The notes under the pieces are model-generated. The model made no database searches. It worked only from the letters and a program-made list of their open reading frames with translations, and had not been told where the DNA came from. Shown here one piece after another: positions 22,231 to 33,762 of a stretch of 64,000 nucleotides of DNA. Position 1 is the first letter of the stretch, and each line of letters begins with the position of its first letter. Both the position numbers and the translations under genes were made by a program. This stretch comes from Euphorbia lathyris (Eukaryota > Streptophyta > Magnoliopsida > Malpighiales > Euphorbiaceae), in NCBI RefSeq assembly GCF_963576675.1, contig NC_088917.1, forward strand, positions 77,114,610 through 77,178,609, read 5' to 3'.

Positions 22231-25200
22231 CTTAATACATCATTTGCCCTCTAAACTTGTCCAAAATGGTATAGCCACTGACAAGATTTGTAATAAGTAG
22301 GGTGGAAATTCACCCGTTCGGAGGCTCAAGGTCGGGCTGGAGGAATCTGGCTCTTTTGGAGAGATGGCCTTGTTGACATCAGAGTATTACAGGTTCACTT
22401 TCAATTTATTCACTGTGAAGTTGTTCAGAATGGTGTCATTACTTGTATGATGACGGTTGTCTATGCGTCTCTTTGCGCGTAGGATAGGGAAATTTTATGG
22501 AATCAGTTGGTTAGTCTCAGTTATTCAATAACGCTCCATTGGTTTATCCTAGAGGACTTCAATGATATAGGGAATCTAGAGGATCAGAGAGGAGGAAGTG
22601 TTATGTATAGAAGGAGAGCTCTTAACCATAACAACCGAGTGAGAGAATGCGGAGTTTCTGATTTGCGTTGTTCGGGGGCTTGATTTACCTGGAGAAGACA
22701 AATTCTCTCAGTCCGGTTAGACAAGGTGTATGGCAACATCCTCAGCCGATGGCCTATCCTGAAGCTACTGTTATTAACTTATCGTTCCGTCACTCTGATC
22801 ATGCTCCTATCCTGTTCAAATTAAAGGGGCTGGTTGGGGAGCGCGAGCGTCGACCATTCCGGTATCTATTAGCTTAGGAGGAGGATGAGGACTTCAAATC
22901 AGTGATTCGGGAAGCGTGGGGTAGTTCGAACCATCCAGTTCAAGCTATCAACGACTTCAGAATTAAAGCTTTAGTCTGGAATAAGAAAGTGTTCGGTAAT
23001 ATCTTTCCCCGCAAAAGGAACCTAATGAAACGGCTTGCGGGGGTGTAGAGAGTGTTGTTTAATCAGAGAGTGGATAGCTTTGTTCAGCTTGAACGATCCT
23101 TGCTTAATGAACTTACGACTGTCCTGAGACAAGAGGAATTACTGTGGTTCCAAAAGTCAAGGAATCGGTGGATCGCGCACGGGGACATAAATACACGATT
23201 CTACCATCTTTCTACTATCACACGTCGGAAGAAAAATAAAATTGAAGCTGTGCAGGATCATTTAGGTCAATGGGTATATGATATTAAGGCTATTAGGCAA
23301 CAAGCTTTGGACTTCTTCTCTGCTCTTTACAAGGAGGACGGTACTTGCGCTAGTGGTAGCTTGATCACTACCTCCTCTTTCCTGATTGTCGAAGATAGCA
23401 GGTTGAATGCTATCTTTAGACTTGTGAATGCTGATGATATCCGTCTAGCCCTGTTCGATATGGCTCCGAGCAAGGCTCCTGGTATTGATGGGCTCCCCGC
23501 TTTCTTTTTTCAACATCACTGGGATATTGTCAGTTCTACACTTGTTAGTTACATCTTGAGCATCTTCTCTGAGACTGAGTCAATAGTTGCGGTTAATCAA
23601 ACTTTGATCACTTTAATCCCGAAGGTCTCTAATCCTATTTCCTTTGCGCACTATAGGCCTATTAGTCTTTGTAATGTTATTTACAAAATCCTTACAAAGG
23701 TAATTGCGAACCGGTTTCAGCTTCTCTTCCCTAGTATTATCTCTCCGCACCAATCTAGCTTTGTTCATGGAAGACATATGATTGACAATATTATCATAGC
23801 ACATGAAGTGGTCCACTCGATGAGGATGAAAAAAGGTTCGAACGGGTTCATCGCGATCAAGATTGATATGGAGAAAGCCTATGACAGATTGAGGTGGGAC
23901 TTTATTGCTGAAACCCTCTCCATTGCAGGTGTTCCAAATTGCCGAAGATAGATTATCAACACCTGCCTCACATCAAGTTCTATGCAAGTACTTATTAATG
24001 GTGAGGCGTCATACATCTTCTTTCCTTCGCGTGGGATCCGTCAGGGTGATCCTATGTCTCCATATTTGTTCGTTCTGTGTATGGAAAGGCTTGACCATCT
24101 AATTGGGGATGCAGTCATCTAGCAGAAGATTCGGCCTATAAAACTGAACAGTAATGGTCCACCGATTAGTCACCTTTTCTTTGCGGATGATCTTCTGGTG
24201 TTCTTGGAGGCAGATATTGAGCAGCTGTCCAATTTTATGGTGGTCATGGAGATGTTTTGTTCCTACTCGGGCCAGAAATTAAATCTCAACAAGTCTAAAC
24301 TTTGTGTTTCGAAAAATGTCTCGGATGCGTATGCTCACGAGCTCAGGCGATCTTGTCAGATTCGCCTCACTAAATGCCTGGGGAAGTATCTTGGGGTGCC
24401 GCTTTTGCATGAGAGTGTGAATACAAACACCTTTGTTGATATAGTTAATAAAGTTCAATCTCGGCTTAGTGCGTGGAAAGCCCAAACCCTTTCTCTTGCG
24501 GGTAAAATAACGCTGGTAAATTCAGTAATGGCAGCAGCCCCTAACCATGTGATGCAAACAAACCGTCTACCGGCCAGCATGCTTGAGAAACTAGACAAGC
24601 TGAACCACAGCTTCATCTGGGGAAACTCTGTTGGTAATCGACGCATTCATCTCATTCTATGGGACAAGGTTTGCAGACCTAAAAAGGACGATGCAGTTGG
24701 TACCCGCAAGGCCTCAGACACTAATAAAATATTCTTGATGAAATTGTTGTGGAAAATTTGGAAAGAACCGAATGCCTATTGGGTCCAAGTCCTTACATCT
24801 AAATACAGGAAGGATGTTTTGTTTGGAGGAGATCAACGGATTGCGCGGAATAGGTCCCATATTTGGAAGAGTATCCACTCTATTTTTGATGATTTTAGTT
24901 CAGGCCTCTCTTGGAGTATTGGTGACGGTCGGAGTGCTTCTTTCTGGGATGATAGATGGCTCGATGACCTGAAGCTCAGGGAAGAAGCTATCCATCTTGT
25001 AGATAGTGCAATTCAAGGGTTCAGGGTGGCCGATATGCTTGATGATCAACATGGTTGGCGTTGGGATTTATTGAATCACTATTTTGAGGAGCCTATTCTT
25101 CTAAGATTCCATGCTATACTTGTGGTGCGGGATTTTGGTATTCGAGACATGCCAAGATGGAGGACAGCTATGAATGGAGTTTTTACTTGTAAGTTCGCGT

Positions 25201-26811
25201 ATGAATTCCTTACACAGGAGGATCCCCCCTGGGCACAGTAATAAGGCCTTTACCCGCCTTTGGAAGTTGAAGACACCGCAGAAGTACAAAACATTTGGTT
25301 GGCTTGGTTTGCACGGAAGATTGCTTACTAACCAAGAAAGGAACATGAGACACTTGTCGGAGGTGACTAGCTGCCCTAGATGCTGGGCGGATGTTGAAAC
25401 TGTCTGCCATACGCTTAGGGATTGTGTCAACAGTCAGTTAAGTTGGAAGGAAATCATCCCCCCGTGTTTCTGGGTGGAGTTTATGCACATAAATAGTGAG
25501 AATTGGTTTGAAGAGTGTCTTAAGCTCCCGGATTCGTCCTTCGGCTTTGAACATTGGCTGAGGGTGTTCCTAATCACGTCGTCCACAAATTGGGGCTAGA
25601 GGAATGCTGAGATTTTTCAGGAAAACTTCCACTGCCCTTCGAATAAGGGTGAGGTCATCTCCAGAAAGATCTCGGAAAACAACACCTGCTGGCAGTTCCT
25701 GCAAGGAAATAAACATCTAATCCTAAAAACGGAGAGATGGCTCTACTAGAGGAGGCCTCTGGCGAGCTTCTGGAAGCTCAATACGCACGGGTCTCGACAT
25801 GGGGAGGCAAATGTTGTCTCGGCTGGTGGCTTGATCAGAGATTCGGATGGCAACTAGGTTCGAGGCTTTCTTCACAATATTGGGTCCGGGAATTCCTTTG
25901 AGGTGAAGCTTTGGGGTTTGATTACCGGGCTGCAGGTGGCGATTGTTGCAGGGGCCAGGAAGCTAGAAATCGAGTCAGACTGTACGGAAGCTATTTCTTT
26001 CATCATGAATAGTTGCCCTCCTCATCATCCGACTTGTGGTCTAATATGGTCGGTTCAACAACGTCTTAAGAAGCTTGATCAATATAAAGTGGCTCATGTG
26101 TATCGTGAAGGGAATAGATGTGCGGATTTCCTAGCTAACAAAGCAACCGATCAGAATGTCGGAGTCACTGTGTTGGATGCTGCCCCTACCGAGATTGCTC
26201 AGCTTCTGAAAGATGATTTCCAGGGAGTCGCTCTCCCTCATTTGGTTCCTACATAATGTAGCCTCATCTCCTTTAGTTTAGCTTTTCTTCCGGTGTTTTT
26301 TCACTATTGTTTTCAGTTGTAGAAAAAAAAAATGGTTGATTGGCCCCCTGAACTTTCAAAGTGTCTCGATAGTCCCCTGTACTTGCATAAAATGTTCAGT
26401 TAGTCCCTTGAACTTGCATAAAATGTAATCAATTAATCACTCGGTTGTAAAAAGAAAGTTAAATGCGGAAGATATGTTGCACGTATCTTAAAAAAGTAAA
26501 ACGACCAAAGTCGGGATATGCGATTATAATATTAGAGAAAAAATGTTTTATAGTTGAATAAGTAAGAAATTCGTTTTTAACATGTTTTAATCTATTTTGT
26601 AAAGTATGTATAACATTCTAAGGCACGTGTAACATATTTTCCGCATTTGATTTACTTTTTTACAACCGAATGATTAATTGATTACATTTTATGCAAGTTT
26701 AGGTGGCTAATTGAACATTTTATACAAGTTCAGGGAGCTATCGAGACACTTTAAAAATTCAGGAGATCAATCAACCATTTTAGACAAATTCAGGAGACAA
26801 ATGATGTATAT
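22231..26811. mobile_element. CTTAATACAT-family MITE split by a LINE
   Basis: CTTAATACATCATTTGCCC at 22,231 and CAAATGATGTATA near 26,797 are the two ends of one MITE, related to the intact copy at 5,351-5,850. Reading 22,231-22,269 straight into 26,336-26,811 gives a continuous family member; the 4-kb between is a LINE. Confidence 0.75.
22270..26328 (+). pseudogene. Broken L1-type LINE ORF2 (EN, RT, zinc finger, RNase H)
   Basis: Similarity to a plant L1-type ORF2 can be followed in order. First is an endonuclease remnant (about 22,335-22,890, ending SDHAPILFKL). Next are reverse transcriptase (23,052-24,250; motifs LFDMAPSKAPGIDGLP, HYRPISLCNVIYK, IKIDMEKAYDRL, GIRQGDPMS, FADD), a thumb region with WGNSVGNRRIHL, a zinc-binding region (about 25,250-25,450) and RNase H (25,903-26,256, with EIESDC and REGNRCADFLA). 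In-frame stops at 23,949 and near 24,120, a frame change near 25,230, and further stops make it inactive. It is 5' truncated, ends in an A-run, and is flanked by AAAATGG (22,263-22,269 and 26,329-26,335). Confidence 0.9.
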
Positions 26812-27538
26812 AAAAGATAAAGATGAAGAAGTTTGGATGTGGAGTTAACATCCATCGATGGAATTTAAATGACATTTTCACATGTTGTCTCGATTCATTT
26901 CACAATTCTAATTCATTTTCGCCATACGGGGTTTTAATACCATTATACATATTTATTTTAATTAGTGATGTTTTTTTATCATTATAAATATAAATACGTT
27001 TTAGTAAGTGATTTTCTATTAATGATAATATATTTTTAATAACGGGTTTTAATCATTATAATTAATTTGTAATAAGCAGATTTTTAATCATCATAACTAA
27101 TTTTTAATAAGGGGCTTTTATGTTATTATATTAGTTTTATTAAACAGATATTTAATTATTATAAATATTTTTAATAATGGTAAATTTAATAATAAGCAGA
27201 CTCATTTCCGTTATTAAAAAGAATAAGGGGTTTATAAAGAGCTTTTCATTTATTAAAAACTATTACTAAGGGAATTTGAACTTTTAATAATAATTTCTCC
27301 CATTCTATATGGAAAATCGGCTTTGATCCCAATTGTAATAGTCTAGTCCAATTTTATGTGTATATTGTGGTTTTTGCCCAAATATATTGAATGTCATAAG
27401 TTTAAAATGCGTCTACATGTAGTTGAAATCCACCTTATTTGGTTAGACAGTCAGACTACCTATGCCATCATCTTAGAGTGTACTGTCTACTGGATGCAAT
27501 GGAAAAGAGAAGAACAACCATTGGCTGTGTACATTAGT
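26812..27538. other. AT-rich spacer
   Basis: It begins with a copy of a dispersed block (AAGATAAAGATG...GGATGTGGAGTTAACATCC) also found at 18,013 and, weaker, 5,217. The rest contains short Asn/Ile-type AT repeats with TTTTTAATAA(G/C)GG words near 26,940-27,240. No gene seen. Confidence 0.45.
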
Positions 27539-28040
27539 TGTTGAGGGTGAAAGCGACAGAAGAGAGTCATTTCCCTCCAACAGTTATTTTGAATTTCGAA
27601 ATGACATGCCTCAAAGTGTCACTATAAAAGCCTCATCACTTACTCATTTTTTGCTTTATCATTAACACTAAAATGTGGAGAGAATCATCTTTGAAGTCCC
27701 AAAAGCAAAGCAAAAGCTCATACATATTTATTTTGTAATAGCTCATAGTTCTTTCATTGTGTTCTGAGTAAGAACAAACTTATCAATAGCTTAAGAAAAG
27801 TCAAAAGCTCTTCTGTTCACTTCGATTATAAGTGAATTGTAACAGAGGTTGATAGTTAGCTGAGTGTTGAGTGTAAAGAAATGTACTTTACAGAGCCTCT
27901 ATATCTATTGTAAGGGTTTGTGCTCTACTTGTTGGAAAGATTTCACTAGTGGATTAAAACTCAAAAGAAGGTATTCTGGAGGCTGGATGTAGGCAGAAGG
28001 CCGAACTAGTATAAATCGTTGCATAACTATTTCTCTAACA
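27539..28040 (+). mobile_element. Copia-type LTR fragment or solo LTR
   Basis: The segment begins TGTTGAGGGTGAAAGC and has a TATA box (CTATAAAAGCC, 27,622). It then runs through GTGTAAAGAAATGTACTTTACAG, GGTTTGTGCTCTACTTGTTGG and GGCTGGATGTAGGCAGAAGG. That order is common in the transcribed part of plant Tork-like Copia LTRs. No second LTR or coding region adjoins it, and I see no target duplication. The boundaries are approximate. Confidence 0.5.
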
Positions 28041-28415
28041 CTTTCCTTCTGACATATTTAAGAATGAGAGCGTGTTCGCCGAACGTTGGCCCCCTTTTAA
28101 CCAACTGTTATTCTCATTTTATGTCAAAGAAGAATGTTCTAGAATATTTTTCATATTACACAACATCATTACTCAAACTTCCCATCTCAACACTAACCAT
28201 TTTGGACCGAATCATTGCATCATCCCATTAAATAATGAAAAAATAGAGAAACTTAATTGTGGCTCATGAAAACATAATAACAAATATAACATAAAGTAAG
28301 AAATAAACCTGCATTATATTTATTTCTTAACTTAATGATATGAAATAGTTAACACTTAGTACCAAAATCTCAAATATACTATAAATGATAACTCAATCCA
28401 ATCAATAAAAAATAG
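28041..28415. other. Spacer, no gene
   Basis: Short AT-rich DNA between the Copia LTR fragment and a small MITE. Nothing is recognised. Confidence 0.4.
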
Positions 28416-28573
28416 GAGAAATTTTAGGTTTCTTCTGGAGTAATACTCCTAATCAATGAATTTACGAACATGTGTACATATAGTTTCTCTTTCCACTAAT
28501 CATATCCATATAGTGGGATTCAAAAGAATTTTCATTGGCCGAGTATTACTCCCGGAGTAATGTAAAATTTCTC
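28416..28573. mobile_element. Small MITE just downstream of the J-protein gene
   Basis: GAGAAATTTTAGGTT...GGAGTAATACTCC on the left pairs with GAGTATTACTCC...GTAAAATTTCTC on the right, arms of about 40-45 bp. Similar AAAAAATAG and AAAAAACAATAG words flank it. It sits about 100 bp beyond the stop codon of the gene on the minus strand and could lie in its 3' UTR or terminator region. Confidence 0.75.
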
Positions 28574-28673
28574 AAAAAACAATAGACACATAAGTAATAA
28601 AAAAAATTCCTAATTTCATCCCAATTCTCCAAATAAATAAAAGAATAATAAATTACCTATGGAAATAATAAAA

Positions 28674-29201
28674 CTAAGTATTTCTATTTTGGGACCTCAT
28701 TCTACTAGCCCAAGAATTTCTCTTCTGAGACCTTGTCTTCAACTCGTCCAATTGATCTCTCCATCTCTTTCTCACATAAAAATCATCAAAATCCGCCATT
28801 GTTGAATCTCTAAAACCTCTACATCCAAAACCAGTATCATACTCTTTATGCAAAACAGGGTCAGAAAGGGTTTTATATGCTGCATGCACTTGCAGAAACA
28901 TTCTAGTGGAGTCTTCTTTGCTGATTGAACACACATCAGGATGATATTTCAATGCCATGATTCTATATGCTTTCTTTATCTTTTCTGGGTCTGATTCTTG
29001 ATGTTTCAAAGATAGAATCTTGTACAAGTCTGAAGCTGTGGTGGTGCCTGCCGCGGCGGAGGTGGTGGTGCCAGTGCGGGCGGTGGCTCTGCAGGAAACA
29101 AATGGTAATTTATGATGTTTTTTAGGGTTTGGATAATGAGAAAAAGATGGTGTTGAATTGGTTAGGGTTAGGGTTAGGGTTGGGTTTAGGAAAATGGCCA
29201 T
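28674..29201 (-). CDS. Chloroplast-targeted J-domain protein (DnaJ20-like)
   Basis: A single-exon frame of 175 codons encodes a small type-C J protein. Residues 1 to about 45 are Ser/Thr/Pro-rich with few acids, fitting a plastid transit peptide. The J domain runs from about residue 58 (SDLYKILSL) to 122, with the Hsp70-stimulating HPD at 87-89 (ALKYHPDV) and the helix IV end TLSDPVLHKEYD. The tail has WRDQLDELKTRS, which resembles the C-terminal end of plastid J20/DJC26 proteins. These deliver misfolded stromal clients to Hsp70. Length is a little below the usual family size. The start is the first ATG, with stops upstream. It is the only ordinary intact single-copy gene in the window. A (TA)n run lies about 55 bp upstream of the start. 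Confidence 0.88.
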   Translation of the reverse strand: MAIFLNPTLTLTLTNSTPSFSHYPNPKKHHKLPFVSCRATARTGTTTSAAAGTTTASDLYKILSLKHQESDPEKIKKAYRIMALKYHPDVCSISKEDSTRMFLQVHAAYKTLSDPVLHKEYDTGFGCRGFRDSTMADFDDFYVRKRWRDQLDELKTRSQKRNSWASRMRSQNRNT

Positions 29202-29255
29202 TTGGTTTTGATTTGAGATTTGATGTACAATAGGTAGATGATCATCACTGTATAA

Positions 29256-29256
<1 letters not shown>

Positions 29257-29301
<45 letters not shown>
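29257..29301. repeat. (TA)n microsatellite in the J-protein upstream region
   Basis: About 22 uninterrupted TA dinucleotides begin about 55 bp upstream of the start codon of the J-domain gene (minus strand). The run could act as or displace the TATA element, and its length is likely to vary between individuals. Confidence 0.9.
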
Positions 29302-29302
<1 letters not shown>

Positions 29303-29729
29303 GATGAAGTTTTAATTTAATTAAATTCTATTATAATATTTACACTTGTATATGTATATATGTTAGTTTACAATATCAATGATTTGGAATTGTTCTTTGT
29401 GCCAATATTTTATACCATTAAGTTTTTCTCTTTGTACTTTTGCACCAAATGGCATTCTAAAGTTGGACAATTTGGGTTGGGGTCAAATTTCACCCATGTT
29501 GATATGGTAAGGTTGATGAAATTAATTTCACCATAAAATTCTCATAGGTATACAAATTAATAACACATTTATCAAAACAAAAAGGTTTTTTTTTCCTATC
29601 AAATCACGAGATAATTCTGAAGGGTCCACACCACTGCAATGACACCTTTAAATCATGTCCACATTTATCGAAAAATACAAAAATTTGACAAATAGGATAA
29701 GTGAGTTTTCATAATATTCTTTGGAGTAT
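29302..29729. other. Upstream spacer of the J-protein gene
   Basis: AT-rich DNA with no open frame of note. It may hold promoter elements of the J-domain gene, but I recognise none with confidence. Confidence 0.35.
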
Positions 29730-29928
29730 ATGCTCTTGTTTGGTTTACTTGTTGTTGATGTTGCTGTTTGTTGTTTGAAAATGATGCTTACTCCTTATTT
29801 TTGTAAAAAGCTACTTTTCATCTATAAAAGACAAATATGTGTGCCTAACCAAAACATCTAAAATTCTACTTTTTAATACGAAAATGCAAAACATGAGAAG
29901 CAAAGAGGGTAAACAAACACCCCCTTAG
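29730..29928. mobile_element. hAT-like MITE, copy 1
   Basis: TTGTTTGGTTTACTTGTTG at the left and AAACAAACACCCCCTTA at the right are imperfect inverted ends of a small element. The interior has GTTTGAAAA and an inverted counterpart. A related copy lies at 30,472-30,653. The type is inferred from the GTGTTTG-style ends. Confidence 0.5.
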
Positions 29929-29939
29929 ACATAGAAGTA

Positions 29940-30228
29940 AACCGGATTATTTGTAACCATAATAGATCTGCAAAATTGTTTATTGATTTGTAACCGACAA
30001 ATGGTTGCAAGTAATTGGTTTCTAATTTTGCCACCATATTAGCTACCAAAATGGTGGTTGCAAACGTTGCAACCGAGAAGCCTAATATGATATCAAAATC
30101 TTAGCAACCTTGTAATTACCAACTGATCCAGTTTGGTTGCTAAACATGCAATTCTGGTTGCTAAACAGTGTTAGCTACCGATTTAGCAACCAGATTTTTG
30201 GTTGCTAATTACCATTTTTCTTGTAGTG
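29940..30228. mobile_element. CACTA transposon end with subterminal repeats
   Basis: The right edge reads TTTTTCTTGTAGTG, the reverse complement of the canonical CACTACAAGAAAAA terminus of plant CACTA elements. The 280 bp before it carry the word TTGGTTGCTAA or its complement several times, as in CACTA subterminal regions. I found no matching left end, so only one terminus is present or the other is degraded. Confidence 0.75.
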
Positions 30229-30471
30229 TAATATGTTTTTTTTTTCTATATCCTAATTATACTAGCAATAACCATTTAATGGTTCAATTTATTAACGAAC
30301 ACAAACACCAAGAATATGTTCGTCTTAAACATTAATTTAAGCCTTGTGTTAAATATAATGATGTGGGAAGTGAGATTTTTCATTTATAGGTAGCGTGATT
30401 TTAGAGACATTGTTCTTTGAGAGAGAAGCACCAATAGAAGCATGAAAAAAGTTTTTAAAAAATGGATTTAG

Positions 30472-30653
30472 GATCCGTTTGTTTTACCTGTTGTTTTTTG
30501 TTTGAAAACGTTGATTTTCCAAAAACAGAGATTCTCTGCTTTTATTTTCAACTACAAAAGTCAAACAGTGTGTAATCAAACACCTAAAGCTCTCATTTTC
30601 AAAGTGAAAAGGCAAACATGGGGTCAAAAAGCAGCAATCAAACACCCCCTTGG
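30472..30653. mobile_element. hAT-like MITE, copy 2
   Basis: GGATCCGTTTGTTTTACCTG at the left and CAATCAAACACCCCCTTGG at the right bracket about 180 bp with internal inverted words (GTTTGAAAACG, CATTTTCAAAG). It is related to 29,730-29,928. A 61-codon frame inside it is a chance frame. Confidence 0.5.
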
Positions 30654-30659
30654 ACTATA

Positions 30660-31019
30660 TAGCCGACAAATTTTGAGGTCTTTCTAGTTTTGAGATCCTA
30701 TGCAATAAATTTGATTGCGTGCATTTTTAATCGAGCATGTTTGGAAATATTCTAAAATTTCTCATAAGGATAAATATTCATCAAATTTTACCTTAATTAA
30801 TATATGGTCAGATTGATCAAATTTCATCATAAAATTATCATTCTTGTACTTTAGATAATATAAATATTATTAACGGCATTACATTTCAACTTAAGTTTGT
30901 ATGTTAATAATCCATGAAGATTTGACTTGGTGGGACTCTGCTTTCTCATTTTTGTAATGCTTTTATTGTTAATAATTTCAGTTTAATAGAGCAATTTAGA
31001 TGCGCTTAGTTTAGCTTGC
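30660..31019. other. Spacer, no gene
   Basis: AT-rich DNA without a recognisable feature between the MITE and the decayed Copia element. Confidence 0.4.
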
Positions 31020-33270
31020 CTCCCAGAATGGGAGAAAGTGTTAGTTCGGGAAAGGAATACTTGCCAGAACTAGAATAGCCTGGTTGAGAAGGGAAGAAAG
31101 AGTCATGTGATTTTTACAAAGACTTCATAAGAGACTTGTCATTTCGACGCTTCCAAGACGTTTCAACAACCGGACCCTCCATAATATCATAAAGTCGCAC
31201 ATCTGGTTGTGAAGTTATCACGTGGTACCAATGTAAATGATCAAGCCATAACTTTACCCAATTACGGATAAGAGTACGCTCTAACATTTCCACTTCCCCA
31301 TCAAGCGTGAGATGCTCAGGAGTTCAGCTCCTTTGGCTTTCACTCTCGTAGGACGCACTATCAGCCCCTTTGACGTGATGGATTGAGGGGGATGCCCCGC
31401 CCCAACCAAAACTCTAATGGGAGTGTAGAACCACGGCTAGGGTTTCCCAAGACCACAAACAAGCATTCCCATTTGCGTGGAGTGAAGATATTAGCTATAA
31501 GGTAAGTAATGCCAAGTTTTTACACCATAATGATAGGGGCTTAGAGGAACAATAACCAGTTTCTTGTAATAACATTTTGATCCAAATAACTTCAAAGGCA
31601 AGGGAAACGAAATCCTGGTACTCGTCTTCTATGGACGAACGAGAAATAGTGTGTTGTTTACGCAACCTCTAAGATACCAAATTTAGACCAATAAAACCAA
31701 ATATCGACTTACGATCGTCAAGATCACCACCCCAATCCGCATCGGTATAGTCAAAATATGTCAAGTGCATGTCCCCGTTGAATAAGAAGTACATGTGTAT
31801 GAGTGGAGTGAAGATATCTTAACACCCTTTTGACGGCTTTCTAATGATCAATTGTTGGGCGTTTCATGAATCAACTCACTTTATTGATAGAGTAACTTAT
31901 ATTTGGTCGAGTAAAGTGATAGTGGCATATTGCAAGATGCCAACTATACTCCATTTTAGCCCGGTCAAAAAGACCCATAATGTACCTTTTGTTAATGTAA
32001 GTGGAGAATTTAAGGTGTCCAAGTTGCTTCCAATCTAAGAAAGTAAGCTAATTGTCAAGGTCACATATAGGAAAATAAGACTGAAATTGTGTGACATGAC
32101 TGAAATCACTTGCCTAGGCAACCTAGACGACACAAGGCAACCAAAAACACCTAAAGGGCCTAATCGAAAAAATTTGGGATGAATTCTCGATTTTGAGTAC
32201 ATAGAGGGTCCAGGCTACCATTTTTTGACACTGGCAACAATGTCGTAGGGTTTGTTAGAATATTGGACTTGATAATTTCCACAACCACATCCTCATCATC
32301 GAATGTTATTTTGTGCAAAAAAATGGTTCGGGGGATCACGTGAAAGCTATTGTTCCTCTCTTAGAAGCAACCCAATCGAATCCTCGAAGAAAACAAACTC
32401 CAGTCGTGCCTTGAGAGCACGTACAAAAGGCCGATAAGTACGGACAATTCCATCAAGAGTTGCTTTTACCAAATCATCCTCTGAAATTGGAAGTGGGCGA
32501 GAAATTTATTGATCACTAATAAGCTTTGCAGACTGCAAATTAGATGAGATATTGCCATTCTATCAATTGAGGTTATGTGAATGATGCTTTAAGTCTCTAA
32601 TATAAGATCGAGAACTAGTGGAGTAAGCTTTAGCAAGCCATTTCCACTTATCACTAGCCCTTCGGCTCTAACTACTTGAGGCAAGACACTTTTAGATAAT
32701 GAGAAATGATCCAGCCGAGGACATGTTGGTCCCAAACCGTATAGGCTGGATTAAAAGCTCCAGTGGGCAACACATTGACAAGAGGGAGAGTGGTTCCATT
32801 AACATGATGTGTCAATCTTTGACCTTTCAAGAACAACATTAAATGTGTCCCACAATAGATAATTGGTTGATATGAGTTTTTAGCGAAATTTGATGAGTGA
32901 TATTACGAGTAGAAAACAAATTTTTAATAGGGGTCTTGGTGTTCGTAGGGTGTCAGAGGTTCTATTTATGGTCATAATTGTCGAAAAATATAGTGGAGAA
33001 GAGAGAGAGAAAGAGTTTCATGGTTGTTAGACCTCTTTTACCTCTAATACCATGAGGCCTTTTGATATCAACTAAACATCTCGATTTGATTGAATTAGCT
33101 TGAATAGACTATACCGAATATATAGTTGCAACAAACTCAATACATAATTCAAGTAAATTTTAGACTCATTCAAACATAATAATATCCTAATATTATTTAC
33201 ACAAAATTAGTGCCCTATCAAAACTAAGTAGTCAAGGATTCAAATATTGTGAATTTTAATAAATGAAATG
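31020..33270 (-). pseudogene. Decayed Ty1/Copia retrotransposon
   Basis: Reading leftward, a methionine-tRNA primer site (TGGTATTAGAGG, 33,041-33,052) is followed by a gag remnant around 32,330-32,700 (TSSRSYIRDLKHH, PISEDDLV). Next is an RNase H remnant around 31,500-31,770 (DADWGGDLDDRKS, TISRSSIEDEYQ), typical of Copia pol ends. Stops and frame changes are many, and the protease, integrase and most of the RT are missing. Its 5' LTR would lie at about 33,053-33,270, immediately next to the later Gypsy insertion. Confidence 0.75.
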
Positions 33271-33275
33271 TTAAT

Positions 33276-33703
33276 TGATGATCCGTGAAACCAAACCGGG
33301 CCGAATCATAAACACGGGCCCAACCTATACTTAGGCCCATGGTTCAAGATCAAACGGGCTCCGAATAAAGGAAGCGGGTAAAACGAGTAACCGCTCCGAA
33401 ATCCTAAACGGAGCATTAAACCTCCCACTCAAAACAAACGAGACCACGTTTGTAGCCACGTAAGGGACGTGGCCTGGAAAGAGTAACCGCCCCCGGCGGT
33501 TACCTAGGAACACTTATAAAAAGGACATAGAAGTAAATGGGCAGGTACATTCACATCTTTTCCCCACAATACCAGTATCAATTTACCAACCTTCCCATAA
33601 AACTGACTTGATCGTCGGAGAGTTTTCCCGGAGATCCTGTCTCCGGTTCTGTTTTGCAGGTAACCGCGGCGAAGATCATCAAATCGAATCTAGCAAGTTA
33701 TCA
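33276..33703 (+). repeat. 5' LTR of the Tat element
   Basis: 428 bp, ending CAAGTTATCA. A core promoter TATAAAAAGG begins at 33,515, after a GC-rich stretch (CCGCCCCCGGCGGTTACC). The following bases (TTGGTGCGGTGATCG) should be the primer site, but I cannot assign the tRNA. Confidence 0.93.
33515..33524 (+). promoter_or_regulatory. TATA box of the Tat LTR
   Basis: TATAAAAAGG lies 239 bp into the LTR, a typical place for the U3 promoter. The same box is at 42,695 in the 3' LTR. Confidence 0.6.
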
Positions 33704-33762
33704 TTGGTGCGGTGATCGTGGAGCCTTTTTTACCAACATTTGGTTAAAGGTACCCTAAGAAC

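Noticed and set aside
29940..30228. A complete CACTA transposon
   Set aside because: Only one CACTA terminus and its subterminal repeats are present, and no matching left end was found within several kilobases.
33331..33513. 60-codon minus-strand frame in both Tat LTRs
   Set aside because: It is identical in both LTRs because the LTRs are, and no domain is seen.
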